This document shows, piece by piece, positions 41,176-50,475 of a stretch of DNA of 64,000 nucleotides. A program made the translations under genes and the position numbers. The notes under the pieces are model-generated. The model worked only from the letters and a program-made list of their open reading frames with translations. It was not told the origin of the DNA and did not search any database. The number at the start of each line of letters is the position of its first letter. Position 1 is the first letter of the stretch. The DNA is from Mycolicibacterium bacteremicum (GTDB taxonomy: Bacteria > Actinomycetota > Actinomycetes > Mycobacteriales > Mycobacteriaceae): positions 29,075-93,074 of the forward strand of contig NZ_CALUAE010000016.1 in NCBI RefSeq assembly GCF_943913955.1, written 5' to 3'.

Positions 41176-41790
41176 ATGACACGATTGACCGCGGGCCTGT
41201 TCATCTCCGTCGACGGAGTGGTGGATGCGCCCGACCAATGGCACTTCCCGTATTTCAACGACGAGATGGGCGCGGCCGTCGATGCCCAGCTGGGCTCGGC
41301 GGAAACCATCCTGCTCGGCCGGGGCACCTATGACAGCTTCATCGGTGCCTGGCCGCAGCGGGAGGCCGACGGCGGTGAGGATGCCGAGTTCGCCACGAAG
41401 CTCGGGGACACCCGCAAGATCGTGGTGTCCCGCCGGCAGCTCGGCTTCGGGCCCGGGAATGAATATGACTGGCGCAATTCCGAACAGCTGCAGGGGGATC
41501 TGCTCACCGGGGTGCGGGCGCTGAAGGCGCAGCCGGGTGGTGACATCGCCATCGCCGGATCGGTGTCGATGGTCCGCGAGCTGCTGGCCGCCGGCCTGCT
41601 CGACGAGCTGCACCTGCTGGTCCACCCCATCGCGGTGGGCACCGGTGACCGGCTGTTCCGCGACGGGGACGCACTTCCGCTGAAACTGCTGAGCTCGACC
41701 GCATTCCGGACCGGTGTGGTGCACAGCGTCTACACCCTGGACGACGCGGCGCCCACCGGGTCTTACGAGGACGCCGCCCAACACCTGTAG
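41176..41790 (+). CDS. dihydrofolate-reductase-like (RibD C-terminal) protein, 204 aa
   Basis: RibD_C/DHFR-like NADPH-dependent reductase fold. Visible: GLFISVDGVVDAP at the start, ILLGRGTYDSF (NADPH-site glycines), KIVVSRR, and DIAIAGSVSMVRELLAAGLLDELHLLVHPIAVG typical of the family C-terminus. Such stand-alone proteins are common in actinobacteria and the true substrate is rarely known; they are not DHFR or RibD proper. ATG 41176 has no strong ribosome site. Converges on the metallo-beta-lactamase gene with a 12-bp gap. Confidence 0.8.
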   Translation: MTRLTAGLFISVDGVVDAPDQWHFPYFNDEMGAAVDAQLGSAETILLGRGTYDSFIGAWPQREADGGEDAEFATKLGDTRKIVVSRRQLGFGPGNEYDWRNSEQLQGDLLTGVRALKAQPGGDIAIAGSVSMVRELLAAGLLDELHLLVHPIAVGTGDRLFRDGDALPLKLLSSTAFRTGVVHSVYTLDDAAPTGSYEDAAQHL

Positions 41791-41802
41791 CAGGCCGGCT
41801 TT

Positions 41803-42681
41803 CTAGATCGGTGCGATGTCCAGCCAGTCGTCCACCTCGAACGCATCACCACGGGCCACCAGGGTGGCGCCGCCGTGGCCCGGGTAGTGCGCGGGGATGA
41901 CGGTGGCCCGGTGGCGGGCGGCCTCGGTGAACACCCGCCGGCGGGTGGCGGTGGCCTGCGCCGGATCACAGTCGAACGCGCAGGCGTCACCCGGGCGCGG
42001 GATCTGGATGGCGCAGTGGGTCAGGTCGCCGACGAACACCGCGGGTACGCCGGCGTCGCACCACAGCACCGCGGAGCCGGGCGTGTGTCCGGCGGCCGGG
42101 CGCAGCCACACCGATTCGCTCAATTGTTGCTCACCGCTGAACAATTCGACCTGGCCGGCCTCGTACACCGGTGCCACGCTGTCATCGAAGACGATCCGGG
42201 CGGCGGCGTCGCAGCCCGGTCCGTCGGGTCCGAAGTACCGGAAGTCCGCCTCCGGCAACAAATATCGCGCGTTCGGGAAGGTGGGCGCCCAGCCCGTACC
42301 GGCGGCGCGGGTGTTCCAGCCGACGTGATCGCTGTGCAGATGGGTGTTCACGACGATGTCGACGCTGTCGGGATGTACACCGGCGGATGCCAGCGCGTCC
42401 AGGAACCCGGTGTCCAGACCGTCGAGCACCGGGATGGCGGGGCGGTGCTTACCGTTGCCCACCCCGGTGTCGATCAGGATGCGCAACCCGTCGACATCGA
42501 GCACCCAGGTCTGGATGGCCACCCGCCAGGTGCCGGCATCCAGGTCGGCGAACGTCGGTGCCAACAGGTCGGCGTTCTCGGCCCAGGCGCCCTCGGGGGT
42601 GTGGCCGAACATCGCGAACCGCGGCGAGAACGATGTCTCCACCACCCGGTTCACGACGGCCCGGCCCAGGCGCACGCTCAC
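41803..42681 (-). CDS. metallo-beta-lactamase-fold hydrolase coupled to embB, 292 aa
   Basis: MBL-fold protein with the metal motif NTHLHSDHVGWN (HxHxDH), LIDTGVGNG, the AGHTPGS histidine motif, VFVGDLTH and the final PAHYPGHGG. No signal peptide is clear. This matches quorum-lactonase or aryl-hydrolase-like proteins; the substrate is unknown. GTG 42681 overlaps the embB stop (GTGA), so it is probably the last gene of the embA-embB transcript; later GTG codons are alternative starts. Such a gene at this place is not part of the M. tuberculosis emb cluster. Confidence 0.75.
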   Translation of the reverse strand: MSVRLGRAVVNRVVETSFSPRFAMFGHTPEGAWAENADLLAPTFADLDAGTWRVAIQTWVLDVDGLRILIDTGVGNGKHRPAIPVLDGLDTGFLDALASAGVHPDSVDIVVNTHLHSDHVGWNTRAAGTGWAPTFPNARYLLPEADFRYFGPDGPGCDAAARIVFDDSVAPVYEAGQVELFSGEQQLSESVWLRPAAGHTPGSAVLWCDAGVPAVFVGDLTHCAIQIPRPGDACAFDCDPAQATATRRRVFTEAARHRATVIPAHYPGHGGATLVARGDAFEVDDWLDIAPI

Positions 42682-45600
42682 GGCCCGATGCGGATCTCTC
42701 CGGGCGAGTACAGGCCCGAGTGCGTGCTGGTGCCCAGTTCGATCTGCGCGGGCTGCGCGTCGACGATGGTGTCGAAGCGACGCAGCGATCCCCAATCCTG
42801 CCCCCAGTCCTGGGACAGATAGGTCGACATCACCGAGGCCCGCAACAGCAGGTCGGTGACCCCCAGCAGACCACCCTCCAGACCGTTCTGCCAGGTGTCG
42901 GTGCTCTGCAACTTGGCGAAGTAGTCGGGCGAGATGCGGAACTTGGGTACCTCGGTCACCCCGTTGGCGTGCAGCATCGGCTGCTGGCACGGGAACGCCA
43001 GGCCGACGGCCCAGTCCAGCAGCACCGGCTGAGTGGAACCGACGTACTCCTGGACCGAGCGCAGCTCGGGCACGCGCGGCGGGGTCACCGCGACCCAATC
43101 ACCCTGTCCCAGCGACAGATCCTCGGCGACCACCCGCACCGCGATGGCATCGGCCGGGATCTGGGCCCGCGGGTAGCGCAGGTTGCGCCAGGACGGCGTC
43201 GGGCCGATGTCGTAGGGGGCGACGCGGCCGGCCGGCACCGGGGTACCGTCCGGCCCCGCCGTGGCGTACTCCAGTTCGACGGTCTGCCCGGTGGTCAGAC
43301 CCTCGGCCACGCTGGTGCCGGTGATGGTGCCCGCGGCGGTCACGACCACCAGTGGGTGGGCATCGTCGGCGGCGGGCAGCTCGTACCACGCCGAGGCCAG
43401 CCGGCTCTCCTGCTGCACACCGGTGGCGTAGGTACCGGCCACCGGCACCCGCGCCGGATCCAGACCGTAGGGCAACGGAACCCGTGAGCCGTTGATCCCC
43501 GGTCGGGTCAACCGTTCGGGCTGCAACCAGTCGTAGTCGGTGCCGGGCTGGGAGAAGTTCAGCCGGATCGCCTCGGCGATGATCCGCTCCGGCACCCCGT
43601 CGGGGGTGAAGCCGCTGGGGTCGGTCCCGCCGAGCGGGCCGAGCGGTCCGTAGTCACCGGGCAGCGCCCGCAGGAAACCGTCGTTGGAATCCGGTTCGAC
43701 CAAAACATCGTCGGCCATCCCGCAGCCACCGGCGAAGGCCCGGATGTTGGCCCAGCCGTTGGAATAGGTCGGATACTGGCGGACCACACCGATGGCCATC
43801 GAGGCGATGAAGACCAGCACCATGAAGCCCGCGGCCAACGGGATGGGCGCCGCGGTCAGCCTGTCGACGAGCTTGGACTCCCCGGTGGCGGACACGTGTA
43901 GCCAGAACGCCCACAGCGCGGCGATCGCGAACAGCGCGAAGAACACCGTGCTGACCGACACCCCGCCCAACGCGGGCACCGCATTGTTGAACGGCACACC
44001 GAAGTTGGAGACGTACCACCAGCCGTTGACCGATGCGAAACACAACGCCAGCACGAACAGCACCAGCGCCAGGAACGCCATCCGGTTGCGGGCCGAGCGC
44101 AGCACCGTGCGGGACACCATCACGGTGGTCAGGGCCGCCATGGCGCCGCCGACGGCCGCGAACAGGCCGAAGTGGTGAATCCACTTGGTGGGCGTGAACA
44201 TCAGGAAGAAGATGGTCGCGAAGATGATGCCCATCAGCCGCCAGGCCGGCCCGCGTGCGATACCGGCGATGCGCTTGCGCCGCAACATCATGAACAGCGC
44301 CGGGAACAGACACATCGCGGTGAACAGGAAGGCGAACCGGCGCGAGATCGCGCCGTCGACCGTCGGTAGGACCAGGTAGTAGTAGCGCAGGTTCTCGGTG
44401 TACCACTCCTGGCTGGGGCCGATCGCGGTGCGGATCCTGGTGGCCTCCAACACCGTTGCCAGCGTCTGGTCGGCCATCACCACGGCCAGGATCACCGTGC
44501 CCGCGGCCAGCAGGGGGGCCAGCAGCGGCCAGATGCCGACCGCATGCCGGCGGCGCATCAGGATGCGCAGGATGGGCCGGCCACCGGCGACCAGAGCGGC
44601 CACCGCGATCAGCCCGGTCGGCTGGATGCCGAGGGTGAACGCGGCCGAGATGATGGCCAGCGCGGCCGGGGTCAGCCGGCCGGAGGTGACGGCGCGTTCG
44701 ATCAGCACGTAGGTGATCAGGGCGCCGGTGGCGATCTGGCCCTCGGGACGCAGCCCGTTGTTGAACGGCATCCAGGCGCCCAGCAGCACCAGGCCCGCCG
44801 CCCACAGCGCCGGACGGCTGGCGATCACGGCAGGGCCAAGGCGCGGCAACACCTCTCGCGACAGCAGCAGCCAGCACACCAGCGCGCAGATCAGATCGGG
44901 CAGCCGCATCCAGATGCTGGCGGTGCTCACCTGCGACATCAGGGCCAGCACGTTGTAGTACCAGCCGAACGGGTCCTCGGGGCTGCCGAACCAGCGGAAG
45001 TAGTTCGACATGTAGCCGGCATGTTCGGCCACCCGGGCCATCTGCAGGATGTAGCCGTCGTCGGAGGAGTTCGTGCCGATGACGTACCAGAGCGCGAACG
45101 CGCCGACCACCACCGCGTCGACGGCGGTGATGGTCCGCCAGCGGGTCGGGATGAGTCGGTGCATCCGGCGGCCGTCGAGGCGGTCCAGTCGCCAGAGTGC
45201 CAGCAGCGCAATGAAGGTCGACAGGATGGCCAGCACGATGGCCGCCAGTTTGAGCGCGGTCGGCTGGGTGGTGAAGCGCGAGTCGATCTCGGCGGACAGC
45301 GACAGTCCCTGCGGCGCGGGCCCGGTCAGGTCGGTGAACACCCCGACGATGGCCGGCCGCAGGTTCGGATCGGGATAACCGGTGCGCTGCGGTGCGCCCG
45401 CATCGTCCCCGGAGTCCTGGGTGAGACCGACGAAATCGGCATACGTCCCATCGTGATCGGAGGTGATCTCGATCGTCGAACACCCACCGATGCGGTCGCG
45501 TTCGACGCTGGCCACCACCACATTTCGGACGATGACGTCGACGCGGTCCGCCGAGACGCTGACCAGCATGGCGTTCAGCGCCGCGTCACGGCCCTCGGCG

Positions 45601-45923
45601 GGCGCGGTGCCCAGCACCAGACCCCCGTCGGCGGGCATGCCCTCGATCACCGAGCACGGCACCGTCGCGGTCAGGCTCACCGGCGCCTGCGAGATCAGCG
45701 GTGCGGTCACATTGTTCAGCTGACCGTTCTGCGGCCAGTTCAGCGTTGCCGTGGTCTGGGTGACCGGCAGCAGTGGGACCGCGATGGCCATCACGGTGCC
45801 CAGCAGGCCCGCGATGATGGCCACCCACCGGGCGATCTTCACGTCACGTGCATTCTCGCTCGTGCTCTTCGGTTCGCTCGCCCGCTCGCTCGTGCTCTTC
45901 GGTTCGCTCGCCCGCTCGCTCAC
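42678..45923 (-). CDS. embB: arabinosyltransferase EmbB
   Basis: GT-C membrane enzyme that with EmbA makes the branched hexa-arabinofuranosyl ends of arabinogalactan; target of ethambutol. N-terminal helix, periplasmic domain with VPCSVIEGMPADGGLVLG, then the catalytic SSDDGYILQMARVAEHAGYM loop, multiple spans and a C-terminal carbohydrate-binding domain ending SGLYSPGEIRIGP. Residue 295 is Met, equivalent to M306 whose change gives ethambutol resistance, so the site is wild type. GTG 45923 overlaps the embA stop. The first 21 codons are a perfect 30-bp duplication; a start at GTG 45842 would leave it out. 1081 aa versus 1098. Confidence 0.95.
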   Translation of the reverse strand: MSERASEPKSTSERASEPKSTSENARDVKIARWVAIIAGLLGTVMAIAVPLLPVTQTTATLNWPQNGQLNNVTAPLISQAPVSLTATVPCSVIEGMPADGGLVLGTAPAEGRDAALNAMLVSVSADRVDVIVRNVVVASVERDRIGGCSTIEITSDHDGTYADFVGLTQDSGDDAGAPQRTGYPDPNLRPAIVGVFTDLTGPAPQGLSLSAEIDSRFTTQPTALKLAAIVLAILSTFIALLALWRLDRLDGRRMHRLIPTRWRTITAVDAVVVGAFALWYVIGTNSSDDGYILQMARVAEHAGYMSNYFRWFGSPEDPFGWYYNVLALMSQVSTASIWMRLPDLICALVCWLLLSREVLPRLGPAVIASRPALWAAGLVLLGAWMPFNNGLRPEGQIATGALITYVLIERAVTSGRLTPAALAIISAAFTLGIQPTGLIAVAALVAGGRPILRILMRRRHAVGIWPLLAPLLAAGTVILAVVMADQTLATVLEATRIRTAIGPSQEWYTENLRYYYLVLPTVDGAISRRFAFLFTAMCLFPALFMMLRRKRIAGIARGPAWRLMGIIFATIFFLMFTPTKWIHHFGLFAAVGGAMAALTTVMVSRTVLRSARNRMAFLALVLFVLALCFASVNGWWYVSNFGVPFNNAVPALGGVSVSTVFFALFAIAALWAFWLHVSATGESKLVDRLTAAPIPLAAGFMVLVFIASMAIGVVRQYPTYSNGWANIRAFAGGCGMADDVLVEPDSNDGFLRALPGDYGPLGPLGGTDPSGFTPDGVPERIIAEAIRLNFSQPGTDYDWLQPERLTRPGINGSRVPLPYGLDPARVPVAGTYATGVQQESRLASAWYELPAADDAHPLVVVTAAGTITGTSVAEGLTTGQTVELEYATAGPDGTPVPAGRVAPYDIGPTPSWRNLRYPRAQIPADAIAVRVVAEDLSLGQGDWVAVTPPRVPELRSVQEYVGSTQPVLLDWAVGLAFPCQQPMLHANGVTEVPKFRISPDYFAKLQSTDTWQNGLEGGLLGVTDLLLRASVMSTYLSQDWGQDWGSLRRFDTIVDAQPAQIELGTSTHSGLYSPGEIRIGP
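45856..45920 (-). repeat. perfect 2 x 30-bp tandem repeat at the 5' end of embB
   Basis: 45861-45890 and 45891-45920 are identical; a further five bases (45856-45860) begin a third copy. In the embB frame each unit reads SERASEPKST. The array starts directly after the GTG that overlaps the embA stop. Confidence 0.9.
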
Positions 45924-48900
45924 GGCAGCGCCCTGATCGGTCCGCCGCGGTTCCAGCCGTACACGTTTCGCGTCCCTTCCTCGATGACCGCGTCGGGCGC
46001 CTCCTCGGCGGGCACCACCCGCAGATAGCGCTCGATGGAGCCCCAGTCGCGATACCAGTCGTCGCGTAGATAGGTCGGCACCGTCGACGTTCGCAGCAGC
46101 GCCTGGATGAACAGGAACGGTCCACCATCCTGGGCGGACTGCCACTGGTTCGACGACACCACCATCTGCTTGAAATTCGGCAGGATCCGGTACTCCGGCA
46201 GCTCCGCCACCCCGAGATGCTCGGCGAACGGCCGCTGGCACGGGAAGTTCGACGCTGTCGCGATGTCCATCAGCACCGGGGTGTCGGTGCCCAGGTACTC
46301 CTGCGCAGTCTGCAGCACCGGTACCCGCGGCGGGGTGAAGGCGAACCACTGGTCCTCGGAGAGATTGGGATCGTCGGCGACGATGCGCGCGACGTTGGCC
46401 TCCGGTGGTGCCCAGTCCAGCGGGAAGCGCAGGTTGCGCCAGGCGTTCTGCATGAAGGTGTCGATCGGCTGCACCTCGGAGAGCGCCTCATAGGACCCGT
46501 CGGGTCGATGCACACCCCACTGCAGTTTCAGTGACTGACCGTAGTTGAAGGACCCGTCCTCCTCGTACCACCAGATCGCGCCGGCCGCGGCAACCGTCAC
46601 CAGCGGCCGGTCCGGGGTGCGCGGCGGCAGCTGGTACCAGGCCGAGGTGGCCTTGGCCGCAACGGTGTTCTCGTCGAAGCTGCCCATCACCGGGGTGGTG
46701 TCCGGGTCCAGCCCGAACGGCAGGAACACCCGCGAACCGTTGACGCCCTCGGGGCCGTATCCGCCGCCGGTGCCTGCCGCGTAGCCCACGCCGACGTTGG
46801 GCTTGTCGACCGGGCCGTCGGAGTTCGGGGTGCCGGGATTGGCGGCCACCGGCTCGGGCGGGTCCAGCGAGTCGCTGACACCGTTCGGGGTGAAGCCGAC
46901 CGGCTTCTCACCGCCGAGCGGCCCGTACCGGCCGAACCGCTGACCCGGAACCGGTTGCAGCAGGCCGGCATTGGTGTCGGCTTCGACCAGGACGGCATCG
47001 GCCATGGCACAACTGCTACCCGACAGCCCGGAGCGCAGCGCGGACAGGTTGGCCGACCCGGTGGTGTAGACCGGGTAGCGCCCGACGGTGGCCTTGACCA
47101 TCGAGCCGAGTTCGAGCACCACCATGATCACGGCGACCACCAGCAGCGGCGTCGAGGCCAGCGCGCGGTTGCGGCCGGTGTCGGCGACCTCGGTGTGCCC
47201 GGCGTAGTCGATGCGGAAGTGCAGCCAGGCGGTGAGCAATCCGCCCGCGATCGCGAGTACCAGGAAGATCGTGGTGACCGGATAGCCGACGATCACCGGC
47301 TGCTTGTCGAACCACGGCACCCCGTAGTTCCCGGTGTAGAACCAGCCGTTGAGTCCCGAGGTCGCCCACGCCAGCACGAACAGCAGCGCGGTCACATACA
47401 GCGCCAGATTGCGCCTGCTGTGCAACCCGACCCGGGCCAGGGCGAAGGCCGTCACCGCGCCGAGTGCCCCGGCCAGCCCGGCGAACGCGCCGAACTGGAT
47501 CGCCCACTTGGTCGGGGTGAAGGTCAGCAGCAGCAGCCCGATGCCGGTGGTGCCGATCAGCCGCCACACCGGACCGTTCACCGCGCCGGGCACGGTGCCG
47601 CGGCGCAGCAGCACCATCAGCAGACCGAACAGGCACAGCAGCAGGATCAGCACTGTGAACCGACGGGTCATCGATCCGTCGACGCTGTCCTCGACGGTCA
47701 GGAAGTAATACCGCAGGAATTCCTGATACCAGGCGATGGTCGGGCCGACGGTGTACTTGATGCGCGCGGACTCGGCGACGGTGGCCAGCGTCTGATCGCG
47801 GAACACCACCACGAACAGCACCGCCGCGGCCGCACCCAGCGGCGCGAGCTGGGCCGCCAACCCCTGGGCGGGCCGGCGCTCGGCGACGACCCGGGTGATG
47901 GCGCGGGCCCCGACGAGCAACGGCGCCAGCGCGATCAGGCCCTGCGGCGCCAGCGTCACGCTGAACACCGCGACCACGATGGCCAGCGCGGTGGGCAGCA
48001 GGGTGCGCCTGGTGACCGAGATCTCCACCAACATCCACACCAGCAGCACACCGAAGGCGATCAGCGGCTCGGGCCGCAGTCCGTTGTTGAACGGGAACCA
48101 GGCGGCCAGGAAGACCGCACCGCCGGTCCACACCGCGACCCGGTTGCGGGCCAACCGGGCGCCGAGGCGGGGCAGCACGAAATGACTGAGGATCAGCCAG
48201 GTACCGATCGCGGCCAGGGTGGCGGGCAGCCGCATCCAGACACTCGCGGTGCTGATCGAGGCCAGATGTGCCAGGACACTCTGGTACCAGTCGAACGGCG
48301 CCTCGCTGGCCCCGAAGTACCGGTAGTAGTTGGTCAGGTAGCCGGCCTCGCCGGACACCCGCGCGATGGTCAGGTTGTAGCCGTCATCGGTGGTCTGGGG
48401 TCCGACGATGTGCCAGATCAACAGCGACCCGATCACCCCGGCATCGGTCAGCCAGGTGGCCCAGCCGGTGCGCCGGCGGTTCAGCCGGGGCACGTGCCGG
48501 CCCGCGGTGCGGTCCAGCAGCGCCAGCGCGACCAGCGAGCCGAGCACGGCGGCGATGCCGAGCACCATGACGGCCAGCTTCAGCGCGGTCGGGCTGGTGA
48601 TGAAGCGGGTGTCGATATCGATGCGGGCCTGCACCCCGGAGTCCGGTGCCACCCGCAGATCGGTGAACACCCCCGCCACCTGTGGGCGTTTGTCGACCGG
48701 CAGGGTGCCGGTTGCGCCGTCGATCCCGACGAAATCGGCGCCGACGGCGTTGACGTCGGCCCAGATGCGCAGAACGCCGCAGCCGCCGGAGTTCACCGCA
48801 TCACGCGGGGCGACGGCGGCCACCGTGTCGCGGAAGGCGACATAGACGACGTCGGCGTTGGCGTTGACGAACAGGCCGTTGCGGCCGGCATCGATACCGC

Positions 48901-49165
48901 CCGGCGGGATCGTGGAGAACACCAGACCACCGTCTTCGGGCAGCGACGTTATCGCCTGGCAGGGAATCGTCACGTCCAGCGAGCGCGGCGCCCCCGACAC
49001 CAGCGGGGCGGTCACGTCACCGACGAAACCGTCGGCTCCGGCCGCCTGCGGCCACTGGATGGTCGCCGTGCTCTGCCGGACCGGCAGCAGCGGCGCGAGC
49101 GCGCAGAGCACCATGCCGACGAGGCCCGCGATGATGGCTAGGAAGCGGATAGACCTACTGGGCAC
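45920..49165 (-). CDS. embA: arabinosyltransferase EmbA
   Basis: GT-C arabinosyltransferase, partner of EmbB in the terminal arabinan motif. N-terminal helix, then IPCQAITSLPEDGGLVFST and DTRFITSPTALKLAVMVLG as in EmbA, the QTTDDGYNLTIARVSGEAGYLTNYYRYFG loop, many membrane spans, and the C-terminal carbohydrate-binding part ending NRGGPIRALP. Close to M. tuberculosis EmbA (1094 aa) throughout. GTG 49165 is preferred because a TACTGT -10 element ends eight bases before it; TTG 49174 would overlap that element. The upstream neighbour is alkB and not embC, an unusual arrangement. Confidence 0.95.
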   Translation of the reverse strand: MPSRSIRFLAIIAGLVGMVLCALAPLLPVRQSTATIQWPQAAGADGFVGDVTAPLVSGAPRSLDVTIPCQAITSLPEDGGLVFSTIPPGGIDAGRNGLFVNANADVVYVAFRDTVAAVAPRDAVNSGGCGVLRIWADVNAVGADFVGIDGATGTLPVDKRPQVAGVFTDLRVAPDSGVQARIDIDTRFITSPTALKLAVMVLGIAAVLGSLVALALLDRTAGRHVPRLNRRRTGWATWLTDAGVIGSLLIWHIVGPQTTDDGYNLTIARVSGEAGYLTNYYRYFGASEAPFDWYQSVLAHLASISTASVWMRLPATLAAIGTWLILSHFVLPRLGARLARNRVAVWTGGAVFLAAWFPFNNGLRPEPLIAFGVLLVWMLVEISVTRRTLLPTALAIVVAVFSVTLAPQGLIALAPLLVGARAITRVVAERRPAQGLAAQLAPLGAAAAVLFVVVFRDQTLATVAESARIKYTVGPTIAWYQEFLRYYFLTVEDSVDGSMTRRFTVLILLLCLFGLLMVLLRRGTVPGAVNGPVWRLIGTTGIGLLLLTFTPTKWAIQFGAFAGLAGALGAVTAFALARVGLHSRRNLALYVTALLFVLAWATSGLNGWFYTGNYGVPWFDKQPVIVGYPVTTIFLVLAIAGGLLTAWLHFRIDYAGHTEVADTGRNRALASTPLLVVAVIMVVLELGSMVKATVGRYPVYTTGSANLSALRSGLSGSSCAMADAVLVEADTNAGLLQPVPGQRFGRYGPLGGEKPVGFTPNGVSDSLDPPEPVAANPGTPNSDGPVDKPNVGVGYAAGTGGGYGPEGVNGSRVFLPFGLDPDTTPVMGSFDENTVAAKATSAWYQLPPRTPDRPLVTVAAAGAIWWYEEDGSFNYGQSLKLQWGVHRPDGSYEALSEVQPIDTFMQNAWRNLRFPLDWAPPEANVARIVADDPNLSEDQWFAFTPPRVPVLQTAQEYLGTDTPVLMDIATASNFPCQRPFAEHLGVAELPEYRILPNFKQMVVSSNQWQSAQDGGPFLFIQALLRTSTVPTYLRDDWYRDWGSIERYLRVVPAEEAPDAVIEEGTRNVYGWNRGGPIRALP

Positions 49166-49173
49166 GAGGTTCA

Positions 49174-49179
49174 ACAGTA
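49174..49179 (-). promoter_or_regulatory. -10 element TACTGT of a likely embA promoter
   Basis: On the minus strand TACTGT (TANNNT) is followed after eight bases by GTG 49165, giving a leaderless start. A second TANNNT match, TAGGCT, is at 49187-49192. embA has its own promoter in the embC-embA gap in M. tuberculosis, so this may be the retained form that keeps embAB expressed despite the insertion. Confidence 0.45.
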
Positions 49180-49221
49180 AGCGACGAGCCTAGGTGTCCC
49201 GTCCCGTGACCCGCGTGCGGA

Positions 49222-50355
49222 TCAATCGGGTTGGACCGCGACGAGACCTTTGTCACCGCCGTAGTGCGCCAACACCCGCGGATCCATCACGCGGCGCCAC
49301 AGCGGCGGGCACCATGCGAGCACCAGCATGCTGCCGTACCCGGTCGGCAGCTGCGGGGCCTGGTCGGACGGCAGCAGCGTCTGGTAACGCTTGTGCGGGT
49401 TGGCGTGATGATCGGAATGCCGCTGCAGGTGGTACAGGAACACATTGGCCATCAGGGTGTTGCTGTTCCAGCTGTGCCGCTGACCGACGCGCTCGTAGCG
49501 ACCGTCCTGGGTGCGCTGCCGGCGCAGACCGTAATGCTCCAGGTAGTTGACGGTCTCCAACAGGCAGACGCCGATGACCGCCTGGCCGAGCAGATACGGC
49601 GTGATCACCCAGCCGAACCAGACGATGAGCCCGGTGAACAGGGCCGCCGTCAGCAGCCAGGCGTTGAGGATGTCGTTGGCCGGCGACCACCTCGACTTGC
49701 CGGCCTTGGCCAGCCGGGCGGCCTCCAATTGCCAGGCCGAGCGCAGGCCGCCGAGCACCGATCGGGGGATGAAGCCGAAGATGCTCTCGCCGAATCGTGC
49801 GCTGGCCGGATCTTCCGGTGTCGCCACCCGCAGGTGGTGGCCACGGTTGTGCTCGACGAAGAAGTGTCCATATCCGGTTTGCGCAAGGGCGATCTTGCTC
49901 AGCCGCCGCTCCAGCGTGGCGCGCCGGTGGCCCAACTCGTGGGCGGCGTTGATGGCGATACCGCCGACGATGCCGACGGTGATCATCAGGCCGATCTTGT
50001 CGACGACGCTCATCGTGAGCCACCCGCCGCCCGCCCACAGCCAGCAGGCGAAGATCAGCGACAGATATTGGCCGGGGAGGTAGAGGAAGTTGGCCCAGCG
50101 GTAGAAGGGGTCGTTCTCCAGCTGTTCCAGAGTGCTCTCGGCGAGATAACCGTCGTCGGTGCCAATTAGCTGGTCAAGGATGGGAATGACGATGAAGGCC
50201 ATCATCGGGCCGATCCAGAAGAACGCCGGCGTACCGGTCAGTTGCACCAGGATCCAGGCCAGTCCGACCAGACCCGGGACGACGGCACCCAATAACCACA
50301 AATACCGCTTTGCATCTCGCCACCTGGGCGTTGCGCCGGTCTTTGGGTCGAGCAC
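49222..50355 (-). CDS. alkB: alkane 1-monooxygenase AlkB-type integral membrane hydroxylase
   Basis: Non-heme di-iron membrane enzyme that hydroxylates the terminal carbon of alkanes or related chains with electrons from rubredoxin. Histidine boxes: HELGHRR (about residues 139-145), EHNRGHH (about 168-174), and LQRHSDHHANP (about 310-320), plus the NYLEHYGLRR motif that defines AlkB. About six membrane spans. 377 aa. GTG 50355 has AAGGA six bases upstream; TTG 50370 is weaker. No rubredoxin or rubredoxin reductase gene is adjacent, so electron supply must come from elsewhere. It lies directly upstream of embA, a position not known for alkB. Confidence 0.9.
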   Translation of the reverse strand: MLDPKTGATPRWRDAKRYLWLLGAVVPGLVGLAWILVQLTGTPAFFWIGPMMAFIVIPILDQLIGTDDGYLAESTLEQLENDPFYRWANFLYLPGQYLSLIFACWLWAGGGWLTMSVVDKIGLMITVGIVGGIAINAAHELGHRRATLERRLSKIALAQTGYGHFFVEHNRGHHLRVATPEDPASARFGESIFGFIPRSVLGGLRSAWQLEAARLAKAGKSRWSPANDILNAWLLTAALFTGLIVWFGWVITPYLLGQAVIGVCLLETVNYLEHYGLRRQRTQDGRYERVGQRHSWNSNTLMANVFLYHLQRHSDHHANPHKRYQTLLPSDQAPQLPTGYGSMLVLAWCPPLWRRVMDPRVLAHYGGDKGLVAVQPD

Positions 50356-50475
50356 TTCGTATCCTTGCAAGCTGGGGGGTGAACCGGTTACAAACGCCTA
50401 TTTAACCTGGTTCTGAGAGCTGTGCAAACACGGAGCCATAACGAATGAGGATTTTGCTGTGAGGCTGGCGGGACA
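50356..50475. promoter_or_regulatory. divergent promoter region between alkB and the GMC oxidoreductase
   Basis: A 120-bp gap, relatively AT-rich, containing an 8-bp palindrome AACCGGTT (50382-50389) and two flanking copies of the pair GAACC (50381-50385) and GGTTC (50409-50413). Both genes probably start transcription here. The regulator is not identifiable from sequence. Confidence 0.35.

Noticed and set aside
41176..41790. Dihydrofolate reductase (folA) or riboflavin RibD
   Set aside because: Only the RibD C-terminal-like fold is present; deaminase domain and FolA-specific residues are not seen.
42678..46349. Longer embB reading frame extending 426 bp upstream into embA
   Set aside because: The extra N-terminus is Arg/Gly/Ala-rich shadow of the embA coding strand in another frame; the GTG at 45923 overlapping the embA stop fits the operon and EmbB length.
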